Shown: positions 45,272 to 55,644 of the stretch, piece after piece | Numbering within the stretch: the stretch's first letter is position 1 | Layout: every line of letters begins with the position of its first letter | DNA from: Clostridia bacterium | GTDB taxonomy: Bacteria; Bacillota; Clostridia; UBA1381 | NCBI GenBank assembly: GCA_017935675.1 | Contig: JAGBHE010000054.1 | Location: 1 to 64,000, forward strand | Direction of reading: 5' to 3' | DNA length: 64,000 bases | The notes under the pieces: generated by a model | What the model was told of the DNA's origin: nothing | Database searches by the model: none | Seen by the model: the letters and a program-made list of their open reading frames with translations, nothing else | Program-made: the position numbers and the translations under genes

Positions 45272-48200
45272 ATGAAAACAGTAAAAAAGCATATATCAAT
45301 AATACTTGCTGCAGCTTGTTTGGCGGGTGTTTGTCCCGTTGCTTCATATGCAGATGCTGCCGGAGATGTAGCTGCGGCGCTTGACGGTATTTCAATCTCG
45401 CAAATTGTGGATAATGATTTCAGCTTGCCGTTGTCGGATGAAAACGGTGTGACTTTCAGGTGGGAGAGCAGTGATAAAGAAGCGATTTATCCCATTGAAA
45501 ACACCGCGTATGTTTTGGCAGGGCTTGACAGGAAGAAGGCAACTCTTACTGTTACTGCGGAAAAAGACGGTGCGGCAGACACAAAATCCTTTGATATTGA
45601 TATTGAGCCGTTTTCCTTCAGTGGAGGCTATATATTTAACGATGATTTTGAAACAGGCACTGCGGACGATTCTGTATGGAAGCTTGATGCAGATTTCATG
45701 CCGAACAGCGCAGATAACGAATACGGCGCAAATTATATGGGAATTGCATCTGATATAGATGATAACCATTTTTATATGATTAAGAGAAATGATAATTCTG
45801 TAAACGGGGCAAAAAAAAGCTATATACATTTGATTAAGGATGGACTTCCGAACGAGGCAAGAATTATATACGAAACAAAAATTTATGTAAACCAACAGCC
45901 CAAAAACCTTGGCGGCGGTGATATTTTTCTTAACCATTGGTGGTGCCGTGATATGGCAAATACCATAGGACGGTATTCCGGCTTTGCGGCTGCGTACGTC
46001 GGGGGAAATAACGGTATTCAGATCAGGGCTACTCTCGATGCGGCTCCTGCAGCCGCAAAATTAAAAAATGAGCTTTACAGCTGGAGAAAATTAACCTTTG
46101 ATGTTCAATCCGGCATTGGCATATTCAGCTGTTATGCCGATGATGAGAAGGTTGCGGCAGATTATAAGATGAGAGCGGTAGGGGCTTCTCTTAAGCACCT
46201 TGCGTTTGGCTTTGACGGAAACACAACGGGCGAGGTGTGGCTTGATGACGTCAGAATTTATGAATATCCGAAGAGTATTGACGTATTGCTTAAGGACGCG
46301 GGCTTTGGTGTGTCGGATACAGCTGCTGTTTCCTCCGATCTTGTTCTTCCGACACCGGAGGAAGGTACTGTTACGTGGATTTCTTCAAATCCGGAGATTT
46401 TATCCGAAACCGGTGTTGTTGACAGAACAAGGGTTGAAGGAGAAACAGAAGAGGTTACGCTTTATGCGGTGCTGAATAACAGCGGTTTGAAAAGCATAAA
46501 GGAATACAATTTTACGATTATTGCCGAGGAACCAAAGGAACCCGGTGAGCTTGAGCTTCTCGATATCGATTCGATAGTCGGAGAACAATCAAAAGATGCT
46601 CTTGAAAAGGGATTTTCTCTTCCGGTGTCAACGCCGAGCGGAAAGGCTATTACATGGAGCAGCAGTAATACTGAGGTACTTGAAATCAGAAACAACAGCT
46701 ATGCTGCAATAAAGCCTGCGAATGTTGCAAAAAGCGTTATGATTACTGCTGCAATCAACGTAGACGGCTCGGAGGAAACCAGGAGCTTTGTATTAACTGT
46801 GGCAAAAGGCAAGCCGATGGATAATGAAATAGACATTGCAGAGATCGCAGGTCAGGACTTAAACAATATAATTAATGATTTTGAGCTTCCTTCAGAGACG
46901 AAAAGCGGTCGTGCCGTTACTTGGAAATCAAGTGATGACGAATGCTTGTTTATACATGATGCAACTGCATACGTGATAAGAAAGCCCGATCCAAAGCCTG
47001 TTATCCTTATAGCTTCGGTTGATAATAACGGCGTTGTTACTGATTTTCCGTTCAGCTTAACTGTCGCCAAGTCTGATGAAATAGAAAATTATCTTATAAA
47101 TGAAGATTTTGAGGGCGTATCAGCCGGCAGCCTTCCTGAAAATACCGCCTACAGCCAGTGGGGAAAGGATTTAACTGTTCTTGACAATAACCCGAATATT
47201 GAAATCGGCGTTAAAGCGGAAAATGATGCAAACAATATAATGGATGTTTTCCATAAAAAGCCTGACGGTAATCAGCACTCGCTTCTTCATATTAACTTCA
47301 ACACACCAAAAAAAGGAAGCGTTGTTGTTGAATACAAATACAGATATGTATTGACAGGCGGTCAGGGGAATGATACAAATGCGAATATATGGATAAATTC
47401 AACTACGGGCTACAACGCTGCATCGAGCGGTAATTTTGTAAAATTTCCGTTTAATGATGCATTTGTTGTTGCACAGATGGGGAGCAACAGATCGCAAAGA
47501 GAAAACTATGACGCCGGCAACTGGCATAAAATAAAAGCAACCCTTAACCTTGACGACGGTGTTTTTGACATGTATCTTGACGGCAGGAAGACTATTGAAA
47601 ACGGGCCGAAAATCGAGGGTGACGGTGCAATGCGTATTCAGGTAGGCTTCGACCGCGGCAGCGCAGGTCATTGTCAGATAGATGATGTCAAGGTGTATAT
47701 GGACCCTGTCAGCATTGTAAGAAACTATGCGGAAAGCATAGATATAGGTGATGTTTCAAATGTTGTAAAGGATATTGAAATCCCCGAAAAAACGCCTCTC
47801 GGCGATGCCGATATAATGTGGGTTTCATCAAGACCCGATGTCGTATCTGTTTCCGGTAAGGTTAATAATCCGAAGGACGGAAACGATATTCCCGTAACGC
47901 TTTGGGCACTTGTTGAAAGCAATAATAACAGAAGCATTAAACGTTTTGACCTTAATGTGGCAAGAATAAAGTCTGATGCTGAAAGCGTTGATTTTGACTT
48001 TGAAAATCTGAATTTTAATGTTCCGGGACTTTGTATGGACGATGTTCTGAGACTGCCGACCGTTGGTGAACTCGGCTCAACAATCACATGGGTAAGCAGC
48101 CATCCCGATATTATTACAAACGAAGGAATCGTGTCGCGGATTCCTTACGATAATGAAAAAATAACGGAAGTAATACTCACGGCTACCGTTTCAAAGGGTA

Positions 48201-49516
48201 ACGCCGGACCGAAATCAAAGACATTTACCGTAATGGTTCCCGAAAGAAACTATGCTTTGAATGCAACTGTTACAGGAAGCTCAGGCAGAGTCAATAAGCG
48301 TTTTGAATTTGTCAGGGATAACGATTCATCCACAAGCTGGGCTCCGGCTGACGGCGATAAAAAACCGAGTCTTGTAATAGATTTAAAGGAGACAAAGCTT
48401 GTAAATAAAATAGTTATAAACGGGAAATGCGATGATGTTACGGTAAGCTACAGAACAAGCAGCAGCAATACATATAACAGAATAGGCAGCGGACAGAGCA
48501 TTACATTTTCACCGAAGGAAATGAAGACTGTCAAGCTGGAGTTCATAGGTGCGGCTGAGGTAAGCTCGGTTGGTATTTACTATTCCCTTGATGACTGTGA
48601 GGCTGTAAAGGCAGATATGGACGCATTGAATTTGGGCAATCTTGACAGAGTTACATCAAATATAAGAATCCCCGCAAAGGGAAGCGTATGCAGCAGTACG
48701 ATAACTGCCGTTTCATCAGACAGCAGATATCTGTCAAACAGCGGTGTTGTTACAAGACCGGAGGATTCCGATAAAAATGTAACACTTACACTTACTCTTA
48801 CACACGGTAATTACTCGGAAACAAAGGAGTATAGTGTGCGCATTCTTAAAAAAGCCTCATCGGGCGGCTCCGGCGGAGGCGGCGGAGGCTCCTACGGGTA
48901 TAAAGGGAGCGCTGCGCCGAATATAATTACCGCTCCGGTAAAAAATGATGCACCGGGAGATAAAAAGATTCCTGCTATGGTTGATGTGTTCAGTGATCTT
49001 TCGGAAACTGTCTGGGCAAAAACGCAGATTGAGAGCTTTGCTTCAAGGAAGATAGTAAACGGAAATCCTGACGGGAGGTTTGAGCCAAACCGTAAAATAA
49101 GCAGAGAGGAGTTTGTTAAGCTTGTAATTAATTCTCTCGGTATAGATGCTTCTGAGGCAAAATGCGGTTTTGAAGATGTTCCTGAGGACAGCTGGTATTA
49201 CAGCTATGTGTCAAAGGCGGCAGAGCTTGGCATTGTAAATGGAGTGGACGATAAGCATTTCGGCGTCGGTATTCCGATATTAAGATGCGATATGGCAGTA
49301 ATTATCGACAGAGCATTTAATGCTGTATCGAAGGAAACAGACGATATAAGCTTTTCGGATGAAGGCTTAATACCCGAATATGCACTTAAAAGCGTTAAAG
49401 CACTCAATTCGCTTGGTGTGATAAACGGATTTGAGGACGGAAGCTTCAGACCGAACGAAACTGCAAGCCGTGCACAGGCTGTTGTGGCAGTGTATAATTA
49501 TCTTCAACTTAAGTAA
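45272..49516 (+). CDS. Giant SLH-anchored surface protein with aBig, LamG-like and F5/8C-type modules
   Basis: 1414 residues from ATG behind GGAGG. Signal peptide (1-27, SYADA). Module order: Ig-like aBig domain, LamG-like (about 125-340), three aBig domains (about 345-600), second LamG-like (about 605-810), two aBig, an F5/8 type C-like domain (about 993-1100), another aBig, a Gly-rich linker SGGSGGGGGGSYGY (about 1197), and three SLH modules (about 1232-1414). No catalytic domain is recognised, so it probably binds glycans at the cell surface. Its N-terminal part is a close paralogue of the protein at 55.6 kb. Confidence 0.8.
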   Translation: MKTVKKHISIILAAACLAGVCPVASYADAAGDVAAALDGISISQIVDNDFSLPLSDENGVTFRWESSDKEAIYPIENTAYVLAGLDRKKATLTVTAEKDGAADTKSFDIDIEPFSFSGGYIFNDDFETGTADDSVWKLDADFMPNSADNEYGANYMGIASDIDDNHFYMIKRNDNSVNGAKKSYIHLIKDGLPNEARIIYETKIYVNQQPKNLGGGDIFLNHWWCRDMANTIGRYSGFAAAYVGGNNGIQIRATLDAAPAAAKLKNELYSWRKLTFDVQSGIGIFSCYADDEKVAADYKMRAVGASLKHLAFGFDGNTTGEVWLDDVRIYEYPKSIDVLLKDAGFGVSDTAAVSSDLVLPTPEEGTVTWISSNPEILSETGVVDRTRVEGETEEVTLYAVLNNSGLKSIKEYNFTIIAEEPKEPGELELLDIDSIVGEQSKDALEKGFSLPVSTPSGKAITWSSSNTEVLEIRNNSYAAIKPANVAKSVMITAAINVDGSEETRSFVLTVAKGKPMDNEIDIAEIAGQDLNNIINDFELPSETKSGRAVTWKSSDDECLFIHDATAYVIRKPDPKPVILIASVDNNGVVTDFPFSLTVAKSDEIENYLINEDFEGVSAGSLPENTAYSQWGKDLTVLDNNPNIEIGVKAENDANNIMDVFHKKPDGNQHSLLHINFNTPKKGSVVVEYKYRYVLTGGQGNDTNANIWINSTTGYNAASSGNFVKFPFNDAFVVAQMGSNRSQRENYDAGNWHKIKATLNLDDGVFDMYLDGRKTIENGPKIEGDGAMRIQVGFDRGSAGHCQIDDVKVYMDPVSIVRNYAESIDIGDVSNVVKDIEIPEKTPLGDADIMWVSSRPDVVSVSGKVNNPKDGNDIPVTLWALVESNNNRSIKRFDLNVARIKSDAESVDFDFENLNFNVPGLCMDDVLRLPTVGELGSTITWVSSHPDIITNEGIVSRIPYDNEKITEVILTATVSKGNAGPKSKTFTVMVPERNYALNATVTGSSGRVNKRFEFVRDNDSSTSWAPADGDKKPSLVIDLKETKLVNKIVINGKCDDVTVSYRTSSSNTYNRIGSGQSITFSPKEMKTVKLEFIGAAEVSSVGIYYSLDDCEAVKADMDALNLGNLDRVTSNIRIPAKGSVCSSTITAVSSDSRYLSNSGVVTRPEDSDKNVTLTLTLTHGNYSETKEYSVRILKKASSGGSGGGGGGSYGYKGSAAPNIITAPVKNDAPGDKKIPAMVDVFSDLSETVWAKTQIESFASRKIVNGNPDGRFEPNRKISREEFVKLVINSLGIDASEAKCGFEDVPEDSWYYSYVSKAAELGIVNGVDDKHFGVGIPILRCDMAVIIDRAFNAVSKETDDISFSDEGLIPEYALKSVKALNSLGVINGFEDGSFRPNETASRAQAVVAVYNYLQLK

Positions 49517-49529
49517 TTGGGGGGTATTT

Positions 49530-52500
49530 ATGAGTAAAAATAAAATATTTGCTTTATTGCTTGCTGCTGCAATGACAGCTTCCGTTTCTCCGGCGGTATA
49601 TGCCGACAATGATTCGGACGGTATTTCGGAGCACTACGGCAGCTTGTCTGAAGAAGTTTCTTTTGAGACTGCGGAAGAAGCAGCTGAAAATGATGAAATT
49701 AACTTGATGAGCGCTGACGGAGAAGCCCTGTTTGTTGACCGGAACAGAATGAGTGATGAGGAATTCTTCGGAAAATGGAATATGGAATCTTCGGAATGGG
49801 AGACAGAGCCAAAATTCGACTATTCATACAATGCCGATATGGAATTAGTCGGAGATTATGTAAAACAAGGTGATTACAAAAATGCAAAGGACTGCTTGCT
49901 TTACTATTATCAAGACAGAGATTTGTCACCCGGACTGCCTACGGGAAGAACGGCTTTGGAAGCAAGAATTTCAATGGAAAACATTCATACGTTTGAATCA
50001 CCTGTTGTAGGTATCCTGTCGGTTAAAAAAACTCCCGCACAGTACAGCGTTAATGTAACATCTCTTGTAAAGTCAAATGTGAGCTGTTTTCTGATTCATT
50101 CTGTAAAAAGGGAAAGTGAAGAAAAGAATAAGGAGGAAATTGTAAGCTTCAATTCAAAAGAGGCCGGGAGCAATGCACCTGTCCTTGAAATACAGCAGGG
50201 GAATAAGGTTACCAATATTCCGGTTGAGCAGGATATGTATATCAGGGGCGGAGATTTTTCGGGTGAAAACTACGGGAAGGAAGACGTTATACTTGTGAGT
50301 GAGGGCGGTGCTGCGCCAAATGATAACGGCACAAGACAAGCTCATATTAAATTTGATATTTCATCTCTTGATACCGGTGCACAGATAACGCGTGCCACCC
50401 TTAAGCTTTACGGAAGCAGTACGGCAGAAAACAAGGAGGTAGCTGTATTCTCGGGTGTGGAAAGTCAATGGGATGAGAACATCATCACATATTCAAATAT
50501 GCCTATTCGTGTTGCTTCGTGGAACAACACGAAGGACGGCTATGATTGGAAGCAAAGAAGCGGACTTCATGCACAGTTTTACAATGTGCAGGTAAGACTT
50601 AACCATATTCCGAGAATGTTTTCGGAATATTATGCAACAAATGACGAAAGATATGCTGTTGCCGCCATAAAGCAAACCCTTGACTTTATCGGTGATAACG
50701 GCGGTCTTCTTTACGATCTTTATACAAAGGAGGCGGCGCTGAATGCCGCTTTCAGAGGAGATCCGCAGCTCCCACTTATTTTCACGGGCGCTCTTTCATG
50801 TAAAGGAATAATCACAGGTGACGCGTTTACGTCTATTCTTAAGCTTATATGGCAGGATGCAACAGGCTTGACTTATGCAAAAAATGAGTGGCGTAAGCAT
50901 AACGGTCAGGCATTTCAAATAAATTCACTTTTAAGATATATTGCGTATTTTCCCGAGTTTGCTGACAGAAACAGCTGGGTCGGTAATATTGACCGGCGCG
51001 TTATGGAGCTTTCCGAGGATCTTCTTAATGAGGACGGAGGCTATACGGAGCCGACAAGCGGTTATGACAGCGGTGTTCTCGGAACCTTCACGGGGCTGTT
51101 TACGCTTGCGAATGTTGCAAATATTGAGCTTCCTGAGGAATTCAGAGAAATCTATGAAAAATTTGCAATGGCTGAGATGAATCTCACAATGCCCGACGGT
51201 GTTCAGTGGGGATGGGGAGACGGCGGACCGTCTCAGATGCGTAAAAGAATTTATGATGTAGCGGAAATTACGGGAAATCCGTATATGTTCTATTTTGGGA
51301 CATTGGATTCGGAGGACAGAAAAGGAACTATACCTGACTGGACATCATATTTCCTGCCGGTGAGCAGACTGGGAGTAATGCGTGATAACTGGGGCGATAA
51401 TGCTGTTGCGGCTTTCCTGAGGGGAAGAACCGGACTGAGCCATTCGCATGCTGATGTAAATCAGATGTTGCTTTATGCATACGGAAGATACCTCCTTGCG
51501 GATACAGGTATGAACTCATACGATGCAAGAGACCCGTATTATGATTGGCAGTCGAAGAGAACAGAATCTCACAATACGGTTGAGATAAACGAAAAGGGTC
51601 AGCAAAAGAGCGGAAATGTGTTTACCACCATGTACACTAATCCGAGAATGGATTTTTATTCGGCGGAATCACATGCTTACGAGGATTTTACTCACACAAG
51701 AAAAGTTGCTTTTGCGAAAAACGATAAGTTTTTTATTGTTTCTGACTTTATTAAGGCTCCTGATGACGGAAGTGTAAATACATATAATCAGGCTTGGCAT
51801 AATCTTGTTGAAGCCAAGCCGAGTATAGACGATGAAACAAAGATTGCACAGACAAACTATGCAAGCGGTGCCAATCTTGAAATTGTTCCTGTTAACCCCG
51901 AAGCCCTGACGTCAGCAACACTTGACGACGGTGTTGGACTTAATGAAAGCAACAGCATAAGAAACACGTCAAAGAAAAAGCATGTTTCTTATAAAATCAA
52001 AACTGCAGGCAATGCGATGATGAACACAATCATATATCCGTTTGAAAGCAGTGTTACGGCAAATATAAAGACAATGCCTGAACCTGTTTCGGATAATGCA
52101 GACAGAAGTGCGGCTGCGTTTTCAATGGAATTGCCTGACGGAACAAAAGCGGAATATTACGTAAATTTCAGACCGGAAAAGCCCCGGCGTTTTGATTGGT
52201 ATGATGTCGATGCAGAAAATGTATTCATGAAGTATAATCAAAGCGATACACTTGAATTTTTCTCTGCCTCGAATATTAATTATATAAAACAGAACGGTAA
52301 GGAATTCATGCGCTCTTCTGAAAAATTGACTGATATATCTGTGAGCTATGAGGGCAGGGTGGCAAATATTCAGACAACTACGGATATAGATCTTGATAAA
52401 GAGTATATTATTATGTATGCCCCCGATGTGTCAAAAGCCGCTGTAAATGATAAGAGCGTTTCATTTATACGCACGGGAGAATGTGTAATTATCGGAAATT

Positions 52501-53720
52501 ACCGCGAGGAGTTTAATGCTTCGTCTGACAGTGACGGGAATACTTATGCAGATGTCGAAAATGATATAGTTGTTACTTATCCCATAACGGTATCCGGAGA
52601 GAAGAAGTGGGTTGATCTGACAATTTTTAAAGGGACACGTCTTATGGTGAACGGAAAGTGGGATGGTGTTATCAGATTTGACACTGTCATAAGCGGCGGC
52701 GCTTCGGCAGGAAATCAGAGCTTCGGTACTATTCCGCTTGATGAAATAGCTACGTCCCGGCCCATATGTGTCTCATTTCCGTTCGCAAACGGCAGAATAG
52801 CTTTTCAATCGGAGGGTGAGCTTATCAGGTCGGAAACAGAGCTTGACAAAAATACAATTGAAGAAGCATCAGATAAGTCAACAGCTTTAAAGCCTGTTTT
52901 CTTTGATAACGGTACAGAATCGTTTGTTTATTTGTATAACCTCCGGAATATTATGCTGTACAGCGACTCATCAAACACAGGAAATAACTCAGAAACCGGA
53001 AAGGGTCACGGCTCGGGCAGCGGAGGCGGCGGAGGCGGTCATATTTGGCCTAAGCCTGCTGAGCAGCCGGGTAATAACAGCGAAAACGATGGTGAAAACG
53101 ATGGTGAAAACGATACGGATAAGACCGACACAGACAGTAACACAACCGTAAAGAACAGCTTTAACGATATAAAAGAACATTGGGCAAAGGACAGCATTGA
53201 AGAAATGCACAGCTTGGGATTTGTAAACGGCAGGAATGACCAATTATTTGACCCGGACGGCGATATTACACGTGCCGAATTTGTTGCAATAGTTGTCAGA
53301 ATGCTTGGTATAGACACATCAGAAGCCGTGAATGTGTTTGAGGATGTGCCGGAAACCGCTTGGTATTACAGCTATGTGAATGCGGCAGCATCAGCCGGTA
53401 TTGTAAAAGGTTCATTAAACGGGTTTGAACCCGAAAAGCTTATAAGCCGCGGTGAAATGGCAAAGGTACTTATGGAAACCTGCAAATTTGCTGATGTTGA
53501 ATATGATGAAAATACTGCTCGCCCTGATTTTACAGACAGCGATAAATTTTCTGAATGGGAAAAGGAAGCTATTGACTATGTTTCCGGGGCAGGTCTTATA
53601 AAAGGTATGCCTGACGGCAGATACGCAAATGCAAACAGAGCAACACGTGCTGAAGCGGTAACCGTTCTTAATAGAATATATCATTTGATGGATAAGGGTG
53701 AATACGATGAACATAATTGA
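49530..53720 (+). CDS. SLH-anchored heparinase II/III-type polysaccharide lyase
   Basis: 1396 residues from ATG behind GGGGGG. Signal peptide (1-27, AVYADN). A DNRLRE/CBM96-like beta-sandwich (about 230-340: DMYIRGGDFSGENYG, QAHIKFDISSLDTG) precedes a lyase of the heparinase II/III fold (about 345-960), with the family block LSHSHADVNQMLLYAYGRYL (about 638) and SHNTVEI. Then a Gly-rich linker, an acidic NDGENDGEND linker and three SLH modules (about 1208-1396). It should cleave a uronic-acid glycan at the cell surface, and is the only clear exported depolymerase here. It overlaps the next gene by 14 bases. Confidence 0.85.
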   Translation: MSKNKIFALLLAAAMTASVSPAVYADNDSDGISEHYGSLSEEVSFETAEEAAENDEINLMSADGEALFVDRNRMSDEEFFGKWNMESSEWETEPKFDYSYNADMELVGDYVKQGDYKNAKDCLLYYYQDRDLSPGLPTGRTALEARISMENIHTFESPVVGILSVKKTPAQYSVNVTSLVKSNVSCFLIHSVKRESEEKNKEEIVSFNSKEAGSNAPVLEIQQGNKVTNIPVEQDMYIRGGDFSGENYGKEDVILVSEGGAAPNDNGTRQAHIKFDISSLDTGAQITRATLKLYGSSTAENKEVAVFSGVESQWDENIITYSNMPIRVASWNNTKDGYDWKQRSGLHAQFYNVQVRLNHIPRMFSEYYATNDERYAVAAIKQTLDFIGDNGGLLYDLYTKEAALNAAFRGDPQLPLIFTGALSCKGIITGDAFTSILKLIWQDATGLTYAKNEWRKHNGQAFQINSLLRYIAYFPEFADRNSWVGNIDRRVMELSEDLLNEDGGYTEPTSGYDSGVLGTFTGLFTLANVANIELPEEFREIYEKFAMAEMNLTMPDGVQWGWGDGGPSQMRKRIYDVAEITGNPYMFYFGTLDSEDRKGTIPDWTSYFLPVSRLGVMRDNWGDNAVAAFLRGRTGLSHSHADVNQMLLYAYGRYLLADTGMNSYDARDPYYDWQSKRTESHNTVEINEKGQQKSGNVFTTMYTNPRMDFYSAESHAYEDFTHTRKVAFAKNDKFFIVSDFIKAPDDGSVNTYNQAWHNLVEAKPSIDDETKIAQTNYASGANLEIVPVNPEALTSATLDDGVGLNESNSIRNTSKKKHVSYKIKTAGNAMMNTIIYPFESSVTANIKTMPEPVSDNADRSAAAFSMELPDGTKAEYYVNFRPEKPRRFDWYDVDAENVFMKYNQSDTLEFFSASNINYIKQNGKEFMRSSEKLTDISVSYEGRVANIQTTTDIDLDKEYIIMYAPDVSKAAVNDKSVSFIRTGECVIIGNYREEFNASSDSDGNTYADVENDIVVTYPITVSGEKKWVDLTIFKGTRLMVNGKWDGVIRFDTVISGGASAGNQSFGTIPLDEIATSRPICVSFPFANGRIAFQSEGELIRSETELDKNTIEEASDKSTALKPVFFDNGTESFVYLYNLRNIMLYSDSSNTGNNSETGKGHGSGSGGGGGGHIWPKPAEQPGNNSENDGENDGENDTDKTDTDSNTTVKNSFNDIKEHWAKDSIEEMHSLGFVNGRNDQLFDPDGDITRAEFVAIVVRMLGIDTSEAVNVFEDVPETAWYYSYVNAAASAGIVKGSLNGFEPEKLISRGEMAKVLMETCKFADVEYDENTARPDFTDSDKFSEWEKEAIDYVSGAGLIKGMPDGRYANANRATRAEAVTVLNRIYHLMDKGEYDEHN

Positions 53721-55620
53721 GTATAAAAAATATTTCGATAAGGTTTACGGCTGTTGGCTCGGAAAGAGTGTTGCAGGTACTGTCGGTGCACCTTTTGAGG
53801 GGCGAAAAGAGCTTTTTGAATATGAATACGATCCGCGTTCAATAGAACAAATGCTTCCCAATGATGATCTTGACATCCAGGTTATATGGTTAGAGGTTCT
53901 TGAAAAGAAGGGTATTTATTTTACCGCCGGTGATTTGGCGGAAGCGTTTTACAAAAAATATCCCTTTTCGCCGGGTGAATATGCGTATTTTAAAAAGAAT
54001 TTTATAAGGGGGATAATGCCTCCGATATCGGGACTTTTCAATAATACATATTATTTCAACGGTATGGGATGCCCTATCAGATCCGAAATATGGGCGTGTG
54101 TTGCTGCGGGAAATGCAGAGCTTGCCGCAGAACTTGCGAAGCTTGACGGAATTCTTGACCATGGACCCAATTCGGTTGAAGGTGAAGTATTTCTCGCTGT
54201 TCTTGAAGCTCTCGCTTTTTTTGAAAGTGACATTCAGACTCTTGTATACAAATCGCTGTCTTATCTTGACAGCAGCGGAGATATGCATAAGCTTTTGGAA
54301 GACGTAATCAGATGGTGCGGGGAATATGACGATTACAAAAAAATCCGCGCTTTAATTCTTCAGCATTGGGGTCATGCCGATTGTACGAATTTGTATCAGA
54401 ATATGGGCATTTCGCTTATGGCATTAATCCTCGGGGACGGAAATTTTATAAAAACAACAATGCTTGCTCTCAATTGCGGATACGATACAGATTGTACCTG
54501 TGCAACTGTCGGTTCGATTCTTGGCATCATAAATGGCGCTGATAAGCTTTTCAGTCAGGGGTTTACGGATACGGGATATGTTCTTGATGCGCTTGTTGAG
54601 AGAAGAAGCAGCACATTATATGATCTTGCGGAGGATACGTGCTTTGCAGGTCTTACAATGGCAAAATACCGTAACAGGGACTTAGTTATTGTTAATCCGC
54701 CGACATATACGGAATTACCGCATGAAAAAGAAGAAGAGCTTGAATTTGCAATTGATTATTGCGGCGCCCCCGCCATGAAGCCCGGCGAAACACGCATTAT
54801 GTCACTAATTGTTATAAATAATACAAAATCAGCTTATTCGGGAGAGCTGCTGTGCGATATGCCTGCAGGGTGGAGCGCAGAATTCGACGGTAAATGTGAA
54901 GTCGGACCGTATTGCAGCGGGACCGTAAGTCTTACAATTACCGCAAATCCCGATAACGGAGAATTTCACGAACGGAATATCATTAAATTCAGTATGGAAT
55001 TTAACGGGAAGCAAATCAGCTATTCCTTCGGTATAACGGGCGCTGCCGTGTGGAAGGTGTACGGACCCTTCTGGAGAAATCATTCCGATATTCCGCTGAT
55101 ACCCTATTGGGAAAAATATGATAAATATTTTGAAAATATTGACGCACTTCGTGAATACCATCTGAATACATTTGCCGATATTGATTATGAGTATGTCGAC
55201 GAATTCGATTTTGAAAAGATTGAGGAAGCGCCATGGAATACATGCTCGCTTATCCCAGTAAATGCCGCACTATATGAGGATTGCTTTAAGCTTTCCGATA
55301 TAATAGAGTATAAAGGCAGCTGCACGGTGTATATGATAAGAGAATTGATATCGGATTCGGACAAAACGGCTGTCATAAACATCGGTCACAGTGCGCCGTT
55401 CAGGCTTTGGGTAAACGGCGAATTGATTTCAAGAAGTGATGAATGCGGTTGGTGGACCGCAGAAAATAAACATACGGGGGAGGTGAAATTGCATAAGGGT
55501 ATTAATAAAATTGTTTTAAAGGCAGCTAAGGTCGGACAAAATGACACCTTTAGTATTTTCTTTAACGACGGACTGTTCAGTAATCATCATTATGATTATT
55601 CGTCTGTTGTTGGTAATTAA
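53707..55620 (+). CDS. ADP-ribosylglycohydrolase-fold protein with extra C-terminal domain
   Basis: 637 residues, no signal peptide. The N-terminal half (1-320) is the DraG/ARH all-alpha fold: VYGCWLGKSVAGTVGAPFEG, NDDLDIQVIW (metal-type Asp pair) and GYDTDCTCATVGSILGIING. The C-terminal half is beta-rich (a CARDB/NPCBM-like sandwich, then GHSAPFRLWVNGELI), absent from simple ADP-ribosyl hydrolases. ATG at 53707 is chosen for the AAGGGTG 9 bases upstream. Located in a glycan locus, it probably cleaves a furanoside-type glycosidic bond rather than protein ADP-ribose; this is inference. Confidence 0.78.
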   Translation: MNIIEYKKYFDKVYGCWLGKSVAGTVGAPFEGRKELFEYEYDPRSIEQMLPNDDLDIQVIWLEVLEKKGIYFTAGDLAEAFYKKYPFSPGEYAYFKKNFIRGIMPPISGLFNNTYYFNGMGCPIRSEIWACVAAGNAELAAELAKLDGILDHGPNSVEGEVFLAVLEALAFFESDIQTLVYKSLSYLDSSGDMHKLLEDVIRWCGEYDDYKKIRALILQHWGHADCTNLYQNMGISLMALILGDGNFIKTTMLALNCGYDTDCTCATVGSILGIINGADKLFSQGFTDTGYVLDALVERRSSTLYDLAEDTCFAGLTMAKYRNRDLVIVNPPTYTELPHEKEEELEFAIDYCGAPAMKPGETRIMSLIVINNTKSAYSGELLCDMPAGWSAEFDGKCEVGPYCSGTVSLTITANPDNGEFHERNIIKFSMEFNGKQISYSFGITGAAVWKVYGPFWRNHSDIPLIPYWEKYDKYFENIDALREYHLNTFADIDYEYVDEFDFEKIEEAPWNTCSLIPVNAALYEDCFKLSDIIEYKGSCTVYMIRELISDSDKTAVINIGHSAPFRLWVNGELISRSDECGWWTAENKHTGEVKLHKGINKIVLKAAKVGQNDTFSIFFNDGLFSNHHYDYSSVVGN

Positions 55621-55644
55621 ATTATATGGGAGGATAAAATTAAA